Both the position numbers and the translations under genes were made by a program. Shown piece after piece: positions 25,956 through 34,880 of a stretch of DNA of 64,000 bases (within the stretch, counting starts at the first letter, position 1; every line of letters begins with the position of its first letter). A model generated the notes under the pieces. The model saw nothing but the letters and a program-made list of their open reading frames with translations. It was not told the origin of the DNA and did no database searches. The DNA is taken from positions 96,041-160,040 of the forward strand of contig NZ_JARNTV010000003.1 of the NCBI RefSeq assembly GCF_029433115.1, written 5' to 3'. The stretch comes from Sphingomonas sp. AOB5. Lineage in GTDB: Bacteria; Pseudomonadota; Alphaproteobacteria; Sphingomonadales; Sphingomonadaceae.

Positions 25956-26480
25956 CTACTTTCCGCCCGAAGCTGCAACCCGCAACACCCGCTCATAAAG
26001 CGGCTGCGGATCGCGCGGGAATGTCTCCAGCATGGTGACATCGCTGAACTGCCCGTCCAGCGGATCGTCATCGAGATTGCGCCAGTCGCCCATCCGGCAC
26101 GCCAGCCGTTCGACCTCGCGGTCACCCTCAAGCACCAGCACGCCGCCTTGGTCCAGCCGCATACGAGCATCGCCGCCCGGTTCGAGATCGAAGACATGAT
26201 AGACGATGTAGCTGCGCACGCCCGCACGAAAGCGCAGGATCCGCGCCTCGCCAATGGGCATGGGCATCGAAGCGTTGGAAAGCGTGCCCGCGGCAGGATC
26301 ACCGACTACGCGCAGCGCCGGCCCACCGGGCGCGCCGAAGCGATAGACCAGCTCACGCCCTTCGCGGATCACTTCGACGCGGTTCGCACCGACATCGCAT
26401 GCGAAGATGATATCGTCCGCAGGACGTGCCGTGACGGACGAAATCGCCAGAAGGATCGACAGGCCGGAAACCGCAAGCAT
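25956..26480 (-). CDS. unrecognised exported protein
   Basis: A 174-aa protein with a signal peptide (MLAVSGLSILLAISSVTA, cleavage near residue 18) and a mostly beta-rich mature part (IIFACDVGANRVEVIREGR, ILRFRAGVRSYIVYHVFD, GGVLVLEGDREVERLACRMGDW). Two cysteines could form a disulphide. I recognise no family. It begins 19 bp after the DksA-like gene stop on the same strand, so it is probably cotranscribed with it. Confidence 0.65.
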   Translation of the reverse strand: MLAVSGLSILLAISSVTARPADDIIFACDVGANRVEVIREGRELVYRFGAPGGPALRVVGDPAAGTLSNASMPMPIGEARILRFRAGVRSYIVYHVFDLEPGGDARMRLDQGGVLVLEGDREVERLACRMGDWRNLDDDPLDGQFSDVTMLETFPRDPQPLYERVLRVAASGGK

Positions 26481-26499
26481 CGGCCCGTCTCCCCAGCGG

Positions 26500-26964
26500 C
26501 TATTCCTCGCGCGAGACCTTCTCGTTGCGCTCGTGACGCTCCTGCGCCTCGACGGTCATCGTCGCGATCGGACGGGCTTCGAGACGCCCCAGCGAGATCG
26601 GCTCGCCGGTGACTTCGCAATAGCCGTACTCGCCATCCTCGATCCGGCGCAGCGCTGCGTCGATCTTCGAGATCAGCTTGCGCTGGCGATCGCGGGTGCG
26701 CAGTTCGATCGACCAGTCGGTCTCGCTCGATGCGCGGTCGGTCAGATCCGCCTCGCGCAGCGGCTCGCTCTGAAGCTGCGACAGCGTGCCGGCGGATTCG
26801 CGATGGATCGCGTCCTTCCAGCCGAGAAGCTTGTCGCGGAAATATTCAAGCTGCCTAGGATTCATGAAAGGTTCGTCGGCGCTCGGACGATAACCGTCGC
26901 CGTCATTTGCCGCCGGAGGCGGACCTTTCTCAGGATCTTCGGACCGTTCCAAAACCGAAGCCAT
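26500..26964 (-). CDS. dksA: DksA-type RNA polymerase regulator with one zinc-finger cysteine
   Basis: A 154-aa DksA-family protein that binds the RNA polymerase secondary channel and works with ppGpp. The coiled coil carries FRDKLLGWKDAIHRES, then READLTDRASSETDWSIELRTRDRQRKLISKIDAALRRIEDGEYG, including the acidic tip positions. The C-terminal finger reads YGYCEVTGEPISLGRLEARP, then TMTVEAQER. Only the first of the four zinc-binding cysteines remains (C-T-T-A). One-cysteine DksA forms are known in alphaproteobacteria and can act without zinc. ATG 26964 gives a family-like N-terminus with an acidic, Pro-rich extension. A 425-bp gap lies upstream. Confidence 0.85.
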   Translation of the reverse strand: MASVLERSEDPEKGPPPAANDGDGYRPSADEPFMNPRQLEYFRDKLLGWKDAIHRESAGTLSQLQSEPLREADLTDRASSETDWSIELRTRDRQRKLISKIDAALRRIEDGEYGYCEVTGEPISLGRLEARPIATMTVEAQERHERNEKVSREE

Positions 26965-27389
26965 ACCCCTAACTCTCCAACACCGGTTCCCCAGTGGCAC
27001 GCCGCTGGAGACCGCCTTCTGCCCGCAGGCCCTATACTTACGCGCGAAGCCATCCACAAGGCGTGGAATCACCTAAAATCATGCGCAAACGTCCCATATC
27101 TCGGGGGAAATTACGCGTTGCTGAACCATGGCCGGCCATGTTTCGCTGAAGAAATTAACCAGCCCTGTTAATAAATCGCTAATGAATAGCGGCGAGATTT
27201 GTACCGAACTCGGACATTAACCACTGGTTCTGGTTTCCGGCCCGTCAATTTCTGTCAAGTTGATGGTAAACGGCGGTTAATCGAGTTGCACTTAATATTT
27301 TGTTCTGCACTTTTGCTGCATGAGCGGCGTGCAAGCTGCTGGCGGTATCGTCGAAACCTGCACGCTGGCAACGGGAAGAGTGGGACATC
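26965..27389. other. 425-bp gene-free region between dksA and the Ser/Thr-rich protein gene
   Basis: No coding sequence is supported here. It is the least GC-rich stretch of the first half of the window and should hold the divergent promoters of both neighbours. It contains a perfect 14-bp palindrome CATGGCCGGCCATG (27127-27140), two TTAACCA sites (27157 area and 27217 area, the second within AACCACTGGTT), and an AT-rich TTGCACTTAATATTTTG near 27287-27303 that could be a promoter for the downstream gene. None is assigned with confidence. Confidence 0.4.
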
Positions 27390-28538
27390 ATGTCGGTTCG
27401 CATGGCCTTGGCAAAACTCTGCGCTTGCGCTTGCGGCGGCGCCCTGGTGGGCGGCGGCGCGGTGCATGTCGCCGAAACCTCCCGGACGCAGCGCGTGTAC
27501 ACGCAGCAGACCACCGGTGCGAAGAAGAAGACGACCGTGCGCCGCACCGTCGTCCGTCGCCCGGTCAAGCGCGTCGTTCGTCGTACCGTTACGCAGACCC
27601 AGGCGCAGTGCCCACCCGCAGTCGTGACCGTCACCAGCCAGGGCGCGCCGATTCCGCTGCCCCCGCCCTTGTACGGTTCGAGCGGCGAGATCCCGATCGT
27701 GTCGTCCAGCTCGAGCGGCTCCAGCAGCTCGTCGGGTGTGGTCGGCGGTTCGAGCGGCGGCGGCTTCATCGGCGGGTTCTTCGCCGGCGGCTTCTTCGGC
27801 AGCTCGGGCGGCAGCGGCTCGTCCGGTTCGGGCAGCAGCGGCATCAACATCGATATTTCATCGACCAGCACGTCGAGCGGCCAGGTGTCGACTTCGACCG
27901 GTGGCGTCTCGACCTCGACCGGCGGCGTTTCCACTTCGTCGGGTGTCTCGACCTCGTCGGGTAACGTCTCGACCTCGAGCGGCGTTTCGTCGTCCACGTC
28001 GAGCGGCAGCGTCAGCAGCACCTCGTCGACCGGTGGTTCGTCCACCTCGACCGGCGGTTCCTCGACCAGCACCTCCACCGGCGGTTCGTCGACTTCGACG
28101 TCCACGGGCGGGTCCAGCTCGTCCAACAGCTCGTCGACCGGCGGCTCATCCACCTCGACCTCGTCGGGCGTGTCGACCTCGTCGTCCAACTCGAGCGGCG
28201 TTTCGACTTCCTCGTCCAACTCCTCCTCGACTTCGGGTTCGACCAGCTCGTCCAACTCGTCTTCGACCTCCAGCTCGTCCAACGGCTCGTCGAGCTACGG
28301 ATCGAGCAGCAAGGGTTCGAGCGGCTGGAGCAATTCCTCGGGCTGGCACGGTTCGAGCGGCTGGAGCAGCAACGGCCATGGCTCGTCGAGCCGCGGCGGT
28401 TCGTCGGGTGGTTCCTCGGGCGGTCCCTCGCCGGTGCCCGCACCGCCGATGATCCTGCTCTTCGGCGGCGCTGCCGCGGCGCTGGTCGCCCGCAAGCGCC
28501 TGGCGAAGAAGAAGGCCGAAAAGACCGACGGCGAATAA
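27390..28538 (+). CDS. Ser/Thr/Gly-rich low-complexity surface protein with exosortase-like tail
   Basis: A 382-aa protein. Parts in order are a short hydrophobic N-terminus (AKLCACACGGALVGGGAVHVA); a very basic stretch (KKKTTVRRTVVRRPVKRVVRR); a Pro-rich segment; then about 230 residues of almost only Ser, Thr and Gly (STSTGG, SSGVSTS and SSNSS units). At the C-terminus PSPVPAPPMILLFGGAAAALVARKR ends in a basic run. The last part has the layout of PEP-CTERM sorting signals (Pro motif, hydrophobic helix, Arg/Lys cluster), in a PAP rather than PEP form. The middle is probably glycosylated or extended. The function is unknown; surface attachment or biofilm is a guess. A terminator follows. Confidence 0.7.
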   Translation: MSVRMALAKLCACACGGALVGGGAVHVAETSRTQRVYTQQTTGAKKKTTVRRTVVRRPVKRVVRRTVTQTQAQCPPAVVTVTSQGAPIPLPPPLYGSSGEIPIVSSSSSGSSSSSGVVGGSSGGGFIGGFFAGGFFGSSGGSGSSGSGSSGINIDISSTSTSSGQVSTSTGGVSTSTGGVSTSSGVSTSSGNVSTSSGVSSSTSSGSVSSTSSTGGSSTSTGGSSTSTSTGGSSTSTSTGGSSSSNSSSTGGSSTSTSSGVSTSSSNSSGVSTSSSNSSSTSGSTSSSNSSSTSSSSNGSSSYGSSSKGSSGWSNSSGWHGSSGWSSNGHGSSSRGGSSGGSSGGPSPVPAPPMILLFGGAAAALVARKRLAKKKAEKTDGE

Positions 28539-28555
28539 GCCCGCCTCGAGGCCAA

Positions 28556-28600
28556 GCGAAAACCCCATCCGCGCCCTGGGCACGGATGGGGTCTTTCGTT
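28556..28600. terminator. bidirectional terminator
   Basis: CCCCATCCG (28563-28571) and CGGATGGGG (28583-28591) form a perfect 9-bp stem. It is followed by TCTTTCGTT on the plus strand and by TTTTCGC on the minus strand. It serves two convergent genes. Confidence 0.8.
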
Positions 28601-28602
28601 GG

Positions 28603-29058
28603 TCAGCCGGCCTTCGCCAGCGCCGCTTCGATCTCGGAGACCGGATGCTTGGTCAGGTCCTTGTCGATCTCGCCCGCGATCCGGTCGCTCACTTCCTTGT
28701 GATAATGCTTGCGCAGCTCGCCCAGCGTCTTGGGCGGTGCAACGATGATCAGCGATTCGAAATCGTTGCGCAGCGCGCGCTCCTTCAGCAGTTCCGCGGT
28801 CTCGGCGGCGAAGCGGTCTTCCTCCAGCTGGTGGAAATCGACCTCCTCCATATTGCCGCCGCCCCATGCGCCGCCCGAGGTGCGCGTACCCATCGCCCCG
28901 CCGGCCAGATCGGTCGCCTGTTCGGAATGCGACGGGTTCTGATCGACCCGCTTCTTCTCGATCTGAAGATTGGGATATTCGGCATCGCCTTCGTTGCGGA
29001 AGAACAGCATCTTCCGGCCATCGGCGACGACGACAAAGGCGTTATGGGGTACCCGCAT
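28603..29058 (-). CDS. host attachment family protein
   Basis: A 151-aa protein of the Host_attach family (first described in Agrobacterium as required for attachment to host cells; related in fold to release-factor-like domains). It shows NAFVVVADGRKMLFFRNEGD, a Gly-rich middle (GGAMGTRTSGGAWGGGN), HQLEEDRFAAETAELLKERAL and FESLIIVAPPKTLGELRKHYH near the end. ATG 29058 is preferred because TAGGAGA lies seven bases upstream; the frame is open further. The biochemical role is not established. Confidence 0.82.
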   Translation of the reverse strand: MRVPHNAFVVVADGRKMLFFRNEGDAEYPNLQIEKKRVDQNPSHSEQATDLAGGAMGTRTSGGAWGGGNMEEVDFHQLEEDRFAAETAELLKERALRNDFESLIIVAPPKTLGELRKHYHKEVSDRIAGEIDKDLTKHPVSEIEAALAKAG

Positions 29059-29203
29059 GACAGATCTCCTATTCGGTTCTGCCACTATAACGGGTGGGGA
29101 CGACGACGGTTGCGGCTCCCCCAGGCTACCCCATACCGCCGCGCATCTACCGACCGCAAAGCCGGGTTGCGCCCACCGCCGCCCCCGCTAATACGCCAAG
29201 CCG

Positions 29204-30490
29204 ATGCATGACATTCGCTCAATTCGGGAAAAACCCGCAGATTTCGACGCTGGCCTCGCCCGCCGCGGTCTCGAACCGATGGCCGGGGACCTGGTCGCGC
29301 TCGACGAAAAGCGCCGTGCGCTGATCCACGAGATCCAGCTCGGCCAGGCCCGCCGCAACGAAGCGTCGAAGGCGATCGGCGCAGCCAAGGCGCAGAAGGA
29401 CGAAGCCACCGCCGCATCGCTGATGGCCGAAGTCGCGACGCTGAAGGAGCGCTTGCCCGCGCTGGAAATCGACGAGAAGACGCTGGGCGACGACCTGACC
29501 GCGCGCCTGGCCGCAATCCCCAATCTGCCGCTGGCCGACGTACCGGTGGGCGGCGGCGAGGACGACAATGCGCTGATGCACGAACGCGGCGCGCGCACCG
29601 AATTTTCCTTCGACGCGAAGGAGCATGACTCGATCGGCCCGGCGCTCGGCCTCGATTTCGAGACCGGCGCGCTGCTCGCCGGATCGCGCTTCACCTTCCT
29701 ACGCGGTTCCGCCGCGAAGCTGCACCGCGCGCTCGGCCAGTTCATGCTGGATACGCTGACCCGCGAGCATGGCTTCGAGGAATGCGTGGTGCCGCTGATG
29801 GTCCGCGACGAAGTGATGTTCGGCACCGGCCAGCTGCCCAAGTTCGCCGAGGACAGCTTCCAGACCACCGATGGCCGCTGGCTGATCCCGACCAGCGAAG
29901 TGAGCCTCACCAACGCGATCCGCGAGCAGATCCTGCCCGAGCATGCCCTGCCGCTGCGCTTCACCGCACTGACGCCCTGCTTCCGCTCCGAGGCCGGTTC
30001 GGCGGGCCGCGACACCCGCGGCTATATCCGCCAGCACCAGTTCGAGAAGGTCGAGATGGTCTCGATCGTCACGCCCGAGACTTCGGACGAAGAGCATGAG
30101 CGGATGACTGCCTGTGCCGAGGATATCCTGACGAAGCTCGACCTGCCCTTCCGCCGGATGAAACTGTGCACCGGCGACATGGGCTTCTCCGCCGCACGCA
30201 CCTACGATCTCGAAGTGTGGCTGCCCGGCCAGGCGCGCTATCGCGAGATCAGCAGCGTTTCGACCTGCACCGACTTCCAGGCACGCCGCATGAACGCGCG
30301 CTATCGGCCCGAAGGCGAGAAGAATACCCGCTTCGTCCACACCCTCAACGGATCGGGTCTCGCGGTCGGCCGCACGCTCGTCGCGGTGGTTGAAAACTAC
30401 CAGCAGGAAGACGGCTCGGTCGCGGTGCCGGAGGTGCTCCAGCCCTATCTGCGCGGTCTCAACCGGCTCGAACCCGCCGCATCTTCCTGA
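29204..30490 (+). CDS. serS: seryl-tRNA synthetase
   Basis: A 428-aa class II synthetase that charges tRNA-Ser (and tRNA-Sec where present). The N-terminal coiled-coil arm (about 30-100) binds the tRNA long arm. The catalytic core has motif 1 near [11 protein letters not shown], motif 2 in [26 protein letters not shown] and motif 3 in [20 protein letters not shown]. It starts [11 protein letters not shown], typical of the family, and has the normal length. surE and pcm, which often follow serS in alphaproteobacteria, are absent here; the LytM lipoprotein gene comes directly, 46 bp downstream. Confidence 0.97.
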   Translation: MHDIRSIREKPADFDAGLARRGLEPMAGDLVALDEKRRALIHEIQLGQARRNEASKAIGAAKAQKDEATAASLMAEVATLKERLPALEIDEKTLGDDLTARLAAIPNLPLADVPVGGGEDDNALMHERGARTEFSFDAKEHDSIGPALGLDFETGALLAGSRFTFLRGSAAKLHRALGQFMLDTLTREHGFEECVVPLMVRDEVMFGTGQLPKFAEDSFQTTDGRWLIPTSEVSLTNAIREQILPEHALPLRFTALTPCFRSEAGSAGRDTRGYIRQHQFEKVEMVSIVTPETSDEEHERMTACAEDILTKLDLPFRRMKLCTGDMGFSAARTYDLEVWLPGQARYREISSVSTCTDFQARRMNARYRPEGEKNTRFVHTLNGSGLAVGRTLVAVVENYQQEDGSVAVPEVLQPYLRGLNRLEPAASS

Positions 30491-30536
30491 TCGGGGGATG
30501 TTCGCGCTATAGTCGCGAACTCTGGGAGGGACGTTT

Positions 30537-31613
30537 ATGTGGAAGCAGGGGCTGGCGCTGGTCGCGTTCGCGCTGGTCGCCGCGTGCGGCCCGCTCGTGC
30601 CGCCCGCGCCAGGCTATGGCGAGGCGGCACCGCCGCGACGCCAGCAGCAATATGATCCGCCACCCCGTCAGGATGCCCCGCGGGTCGATCCCGATGTGGA
30701 GAGCCTCCCCGCCCCGCCACCCGCTTGGCAGATGCGCCCCGTCACCGCCGATGCGCGCGACGTCGTGGCCAGCACCTACACCGTACGCAGCGGAGATTCG
30801 CTGCGCCTGATCGCGGTGAAGACCGGCGCCGGCTCCGAAGCCATCGCCCGGGCGAACAACCTAGCCCCGCCCTATACGATCCAGCCGGGCCAGCGCCTGA
30901 CGATCCCGGCGGGCCGCTATCACACGGTGCGCGACGGCGAGACCGGCATCGCCATCGCCCAGGCCTATGGCGTCAGCTGGAGCCGGATCGTCACCGTCAA
31001 CGACCTGCAGGAACCCTATATCCTGCGCACCGGTATGCGCATCCTGATCCCCGCAACCGGCCCGGAGACGCTGGAGGAGCGCGCCTCGCGCTTCCGCATC
31101 AATATCGACGATATCGTGACGGGCGGACAGCCTGCGCTGGCCGACAAGGCCAAGCCCGCCCGCCCCACCGCGTCCTCCGCCCGCGTCCTGCCCTCGACCA
31201 CGCCGGTGACGGCCCCCGAACGGCTGACCACCGCCTTCCAATGGCCGGTCAATGGCGGATCGATCGTCAAGCGCTTCGGCCCCGGCCAGAGCGGCGAGCG
31301 CAATGACGGCATCAAGATCGCGGTGCCGCTCGACACGCCCATCGTCGCCGCGGCGGATGGCGTGGTGGCCTATGTCGGCAGCGACATTCCCGCGCTCGGC
31401 GGTCTCGTCATCCTGCGCCATGGCGATGCCTGGACCACGGTATACGGCCATGCCGGCCAGCTACTTGTCCAGCGCGGCCAATCGGTGAAGAAGGGGCAGA
31501 TGATCGCGCTCTCCGGCAATTCGGGCCATGCCGACCGCCCCGAACTCCATTTCGAGATCCGTCAGGGCCGCACGCCGGTCGATCCCGTTCCGCGCCTCCC
31601 CACCCGCCGCTGA
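30537..31613 (+). CDS. LysM-LytM lipoprotein, degenerate NlpD-like
   Basis: A 358-aa lipoprotein (lipobox LVAAC, Cys17) with a Pro-rich linker, two LysM modules (YTVRSGDSLRLIAVKTGAGSE and YHTVRDGETGIAIAQAYG) and a C-terminal LytM/M23 domain. The zinc site is broken. The usual H-x-GID reads RNDGIKIA and the HLHFE motif reads ELHFE, so the first His, the Asp and one later His are gone. It is therefore probably not a peptidase but, like E. coli NlpD and EnvC, an activator of cell-wall amidases during division. Its stop shares a base with the channel gene start. Confidence 0.88.
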   Translation: MWKQGLALVAFALVAACGPLVPPAPGYGEAAPPRRQQQYDPPPRQDAPRVDPDVESLPAPPPAWQMRPVTADARDVVASTYTVRSGDSLRLIAVKTGAGSEAIARANNLAPPYTIQPGQRLTIPAGRYHTVRDGETGIAIAQAYGVSWSRIVTVNDLQEPYILRTGMRILIPATGPETLEERASRFRINIDDIVTGGQPALADKAKPARPTASSARVLPSTTPVTAPERLTTAFQWPVNGGSIVKRFGPGQSGERNDGIKIAVPLDTPIVAAADGVVAYVGSDIPALGGLVILRHGDAWTTVYGHAGQLLVQRGQSVKKGQMIALSGNSGHADRPELHFEIRQGRTPVDPVPRLPTRR

Positions 31614-32614
31614 TGCGTCCTCCCGGCACGCTGAAGCGCAAGTCGAGCCTGCCCGTATGGGTCTCGATCGGCTGGCGCGTGCTCGCCGTGCTGGCACTGC
31701 TTGCGCTGGCGATCGGGGTCCACTGGATCGAGCGCGAGGGGCTGCGTGACAATTCGGACGGCCATGTGTCGTTCCTCGACATCATCTATTTCACGTCGAT
31801 CTCGATCACCACCACCGGCTATGGCGACATCGTTCCGGTCAGCGACAGCGCACGGATGTTCGATGCGCTGATCGTCACGCCGATCCGCATCTTCGTGGTG
31901 CTGCTCTTTCTCGGCACCGCCTATAATTTCGTCCTCAAGCGAACCTGGGAGAAGTGGCGCATGGCGCTGATCCAGCAAAACCTCTCCGGCCACATCGTCG
32001 TTGCCGGCTATGGCAAGACCGGCTCCGAAGCGATCGACGAACTGATCGCCCGCGGCGAGAAGACCAGCCGCTTCGTCGTGATCGATCAGGATCCCGAAGC
32101 GCTGGAGATCGCCGAAGCATGCGGCTGCATCGTGATGCATGCCGACGCCACCCGCGATCGGGTGCTGGAGGATGCGCGGATCGCGCAGGCGCAATCGCTG
32201 ATCATCGCCGCGGGGCGCGACGATACTTCGATCCTGATCATCCTGACTGCCCGCCACCTCGCGCCGCATCTGCCGATCAGCGTGATCGTGAAGAACGAAG
32301 ACAATGAACTGCCCGCCCGCGCTGCCGGGGCGACCACCGTGGTCAATCCGGTGAGCTTCGCGGGTCTGTTGCTCGCCAGTTCGTGCACTGGACCGCATCT
32401 GGCGGACTATCTCACCGATCTCGCCTCGATCCATGGCGACGTCCAGCTCGCCGAGCGGCCGGTCTTTCCCGAGGAGATCGGTAAACCGCTGTCTGGTATC
32501 GCTACAGGCCTAGGCCTGCGCGTCTATCGCGGCGGCGAACATTACGACCGCAAGTCGCCCGAAGCAGCGGCGCTCAAGGCCGGGGATACGATCGTCGAGA
32601 TACTCGACAAATAG
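31613..32614 (+). CDS. two-helix K+ channel with RCK (TrkA-N) domain
   Basis: A 333-aa potassium channel subunit. Two membrane helices (GWRVLAVLALLALAIGVHWI and IRIFVVLLFLGTAYNFVL) flank a pore with the selectivity filter TTTGYGD. A cytosolic RCK domain follows with the Rossmann motif VVAGYGKTGSEAI and HADATRDRVLEDA, and then a TrkA-C-like end. The layout is that of MthK/Kch-type channels gated by a nucleotide or ion. It overlaps the preceding lipoprotein gene by one base, so the two are cotranscribed. Confidence 0.92.
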   Translation: MRPPGTLKRKSSLPVWVSIGWRVLAVLALLALAIGVHWIEREGLRDNSDGHVSFLDIIYFTSISITTTGYGDIVPVSDSARMFDALIVTPIRIFVVLLFLGTAYNFVLKRTWEKWRMALIQQNLSGHIVVAGYGKTGSEAIDELIARGEKTSRFVVIDQDPEALEIAEACGCIVMHADATRDRVLEDARIAQAQSLIIAAGRDDTSILIILTARHLAPHLPISVIVKNEDNELPARAAGATTVVNPVSFAGLLLASSCTGPHLADYLTDLASIHGDVQLAERPVFPEEIGKPLSGIATGLGLRVYRGGEHYDRKSPEAAALKAGDTIVEILDK

Positions 32615-32652
32615 GCGATTGACGCGGCGCACCGGCTGGCGATGGTCGCGCC

Positions 32653-33009
32653 ATGCTGACTCCCATCACCGCCCGCATCGTTCCGGTCGCCATGCTGGTC
32701 GCCTCGAACGTCTTCATGACCTTCGCCTGGTACGGCCATTTGAAGGACAAGCAGACCCCGCTGTTCTGGGCGATCCTGGTCAGCTGGCTGATCGCGCTGC
32801 CCGAATATATGCTCGCGGTACCCGCCAATCGCATCGGCAGCGCCACCTATACGGTGGCCCAGCTCAAGGCGATCCAGGAGGTCATTACGCTGAGCGTCTT
32901 CGCGATCTTCTCGGTCCTCTATCTGGGCCAGAAGATCACCTATAATCACATCATCGGCTTCACCCTGATCGCGGCCGGCGCGTGGTTCATCTTCCGCTCG
33001 CCGGCCTGA
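32653..33009 (+). CDS. DUF486 family small membrane protein
   Basis: A 118-aa DUF486 protein, part of the drug/metabolite transporter-like superfamily, with four membrane helices. Family marks are MLVASNVFMTFAWYGHLK, ISWLIALPEYMLAVPANRIG-like text (here VSWLIALPEY and PANRIG), TVAQLKAIQEVITLSVFAIF and FTLIAAGAWFIF. The function is unknown. It follows the channel gene by 38 bp and is convergent with the DUF1761 gene. Confidence 0.88.
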   Translation: MLTPITARIVPVAMLVASNVFMTFAWYGHLKDKQTPLFWAILVSWLIALPEYMLAVPANRIGSATYTVAQLKAIQEVITLSVFAIFSVLYLGQKITYNHIIGFTLIAAGAWFIFRSPA

Positions 33010-33013
33010 CCGG

Positions 33014-33418
33014 TCAGCGCAGCAGGCCCAGGATCAGGCCCATGGCGGCGAAATTGACGATCCAGTAACCCGCATCGATCGCGAACAATTTCCGCGACAG
33101 GCCGCTGAACAGATAGTTCACGCCCATCGCCGGCACGACGAAGCCCAGCGCGATCACCACTGCAGCGATCACCGCATGGGTCACGTCGGGCAGCTTGAAC
33201 GCGCTGAACAAATGATCGAGCATCAGCGCCATGACGAGGTTCAGCACGAAGGCGGTGCCGTAGATCAGTGGCATGTTGACCTTCTTCGCGGCATCCATGG
33301 TGATGCCGCGCTCCTTCATCCACGCCTTGGCGAACAGCGGCCCGTACCACACGCCGCCCACCGCAAAGCCCGCGAACCCGGCGACGAACACCGCCAGCCA
33401 GTTGATTGCCTGATGCAT
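33014..33418 (-). CDS. DUF1761 family membrane protein
   Basis: A 134-aa, four-helix membrane protein of the DUF1761 family: NWLAVFVAGFAGFAVGGVWYGPLFAKAWM, then IYGTAFVLNLVMALMLDHL and AVIAAVVIALGFVVPAMG. The WYGPLF element is the family hallmark. The function is unknown. Only 4 bp separate its stop from that of the DUF486 gene. A 98-bp gap on its other side holds the promoters of this gene and rimO. Confidence 0.85.
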   Translation of the reverse strand: MHQAINWLAVFVAGFAGFAVGGVWYGPLFAKAWMKERGITMDAAKKVNMPLIYGTAFVLNLVMALMLDHLFSAFKLPDVTHAVIAAVVIALGFVVPAMGVNYLFSGLSRKLFAIDAGYWIVNFAAMGLILGLLR

Positions 33419-33516
33419 GACAACACCCCTCCTGTTGTTACGATGGCGGCACGATAGGCCTGCAGAATCCCCTCAGCTAGCTTTTTCCCGAAAAAGGCCT
33501 ATGTGCGCGGCCAATC

Positions 33517-34842
33517 ATGGCAACGCGACTTCCCGAAGCCCCCAAGGTGGGCATGGTGTCGCTCGGCTGTCCCAAGAATCTGGTCGACAGCGAGCGTATC
33601 CTGACCAAACTCCGTTCGGACGGCTATGCCATGTCCGCCGACTATGCCGGCGCGGACGTGGTGCTGGTCAATACCTGCGGCTTTCTCGACAGCGCAAAGG
33701 AAGAGTCGCTCGAGGCGATCGGCGAGGCGATCTCCGAGAATGGCCGCGTCATCGTGACGGGGTGCATGGGGCAGGAAGCGGAAGTGATCCGCGCCCGCTT
33801 CCCCAATGTCCTAGCCGTCACCGGCGCGCATCAGTATGAGCAGGTGGTCGATGCGGTGCGCGAGCATTCGCCGATGCCGCCCAACGCCTTTCTGAACCTG
33901 GTTCCGGAAAGCGGGCTGAAGCTCACCCCGCGCCATTACAGCTATCTGAAGATCTCGGAGGGCTGCAACCATCGCTGCGCCTTCTGCATCATCCCGTCGA
34001 TCCGCGGCGACCTCGTGTCCCGCCGCCCCGACGCGATCCTGCGCGAAGCCGAGAAGCTGGTGGAAAGCGGCACCAAGGAACTGCTGGTCATCAGCCAGGA
34101 CACCTCGGCTTATGGCGTGGATATCCGCAAGGAACCGCGCATGTGGAAGGGGCATGAAGTCGTCCCTCACATGACCGATCTCGCCCGCGAACTCGGCAAG
34201 ATCGCGCCGTGGGTGCGGCTCCACTATGTCTACCCTTACCCCCATGTCGATCAGGTCATCCCGCTGATGGCCGAAGGGCTGATGCTCCCCTATCTCGACA
34301 TCCCGTTCCAGCATGCCTCGCCCAAGGTCCTGCGCACGATGCGCCGCCCCGCCAACGAGGCGAAGGTTCTGGAACGGCTGAAGAACTGGCGCGAGATCTG
34401 TCCGGATATCACCATCCGCAGCTCGTTCGTCGTCGGCTTCCCCGGCGAGACCGAGGAGGATTTCCAGTATCTGCTCGACTGGCTGGATGAAGCCCAGCTC
34501 GACCGTGTCGGCGCGTTCCGGTTCGAACCGGTCGAAGGTGCCGCCGCCAATGACCTGCCCGGCGCCGTGCCGGAAGAGGTCAAGGAAGAGCGCTACGCCC
34601 GGGTGATGGAGAAGACCGCAGCGATCTCCGCCGCCAAGCTGCAGGCCAAGATCGGCCGCACGCTGGAAGTCATCATCGACGAAGTCGGCGATGAGGGCGC
34701 CACAGGGCGTTCCCAGTCCGATGCACCTGAGATCGACGGCGAAGTGTTCCTGCGCGATGCCGGCCATCTCAAGCAGGGCGATATCGTGAAGGTCGAGATC
34801 GAGGATGCCGACGATCACGACCTGTACGGCGTGCCGCTCTGA
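33517..34842 (+). CDS. rimO: ribosomal protein S12 methylthiotransferase RimO
   Basis: A 441-aa radical-SAM methylthiotransferase that modifies the conserved Asp of ribosomal protein S12. The UPF0004 N-terminal domain has [21 protein letters not shown] and TGCMGQ, giving three cysteines for the second Fe-S cluster. The radical-SAM motif is CNHRCAFC, with [12 protein letters not shown] after it. A TRAM domain closes the protein ([22 protein letters not shown]). Length and motifs are complete. Confidence 0.97.
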   Translation: MATRLPEAPKVGMVSLGCPKNLVDSERILTKLRSDGYAMSADYAGADVVLVNTCGFLDSAKEESLEAIGEAISENGRVIVTGCMGQEAEVIRARFPNVLAVTGAHQYEQVVDAVREHSPMPPNAFLNLVPESGLKLTPRHYSYLKISEGCNHRCAFCIIPSIRGDLVSRRPDAILREAEKLVESGTKELLVISQDTSAYGVDIRKEPRMWKGHEVVPHMTDLARELGKIAPWVRLHYVYPYPHVDQVIPLMAEGLMLPYLDIPFQHASPKVLRTMRRPANEAKVLERLKNWREICPDITIRSSFVVGFPGETEEDFQYLLDWLDEAQLDRVGAFRFEPVEGAAANDLPGAVPEEVKEERYARVMEKTAAISAAKLQAKIGRTLEVIIDEVGDEGATGRSQSDAPEIDGEVFLRDAGHLKQGDIVKVEIEDADDHDLYGVPL

Positions 34843-34880
34843 AAGCAGGGATACCTCGTTGGCGCTCGGCCGAACGATGG

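Noticed and set aside
27245..28282. 345-codon minus-strand frame, acidic and repetitive, opposite the Ser/Thr/Gly gene
   Set aside because: It is the complement of the repeated TCG/ACC/AGC codons, which gives Asp/Glu/Val/Leu repeats. It has no start context, and the plus strand has a signal, a tail and a terminator.
27700..28400. Repeated short units that could suggest a CRISPR or VNTR array
   Set aside because: There are no equal-length spacers and the reading frame is kept throughout; it is a coding low-complexity tract.
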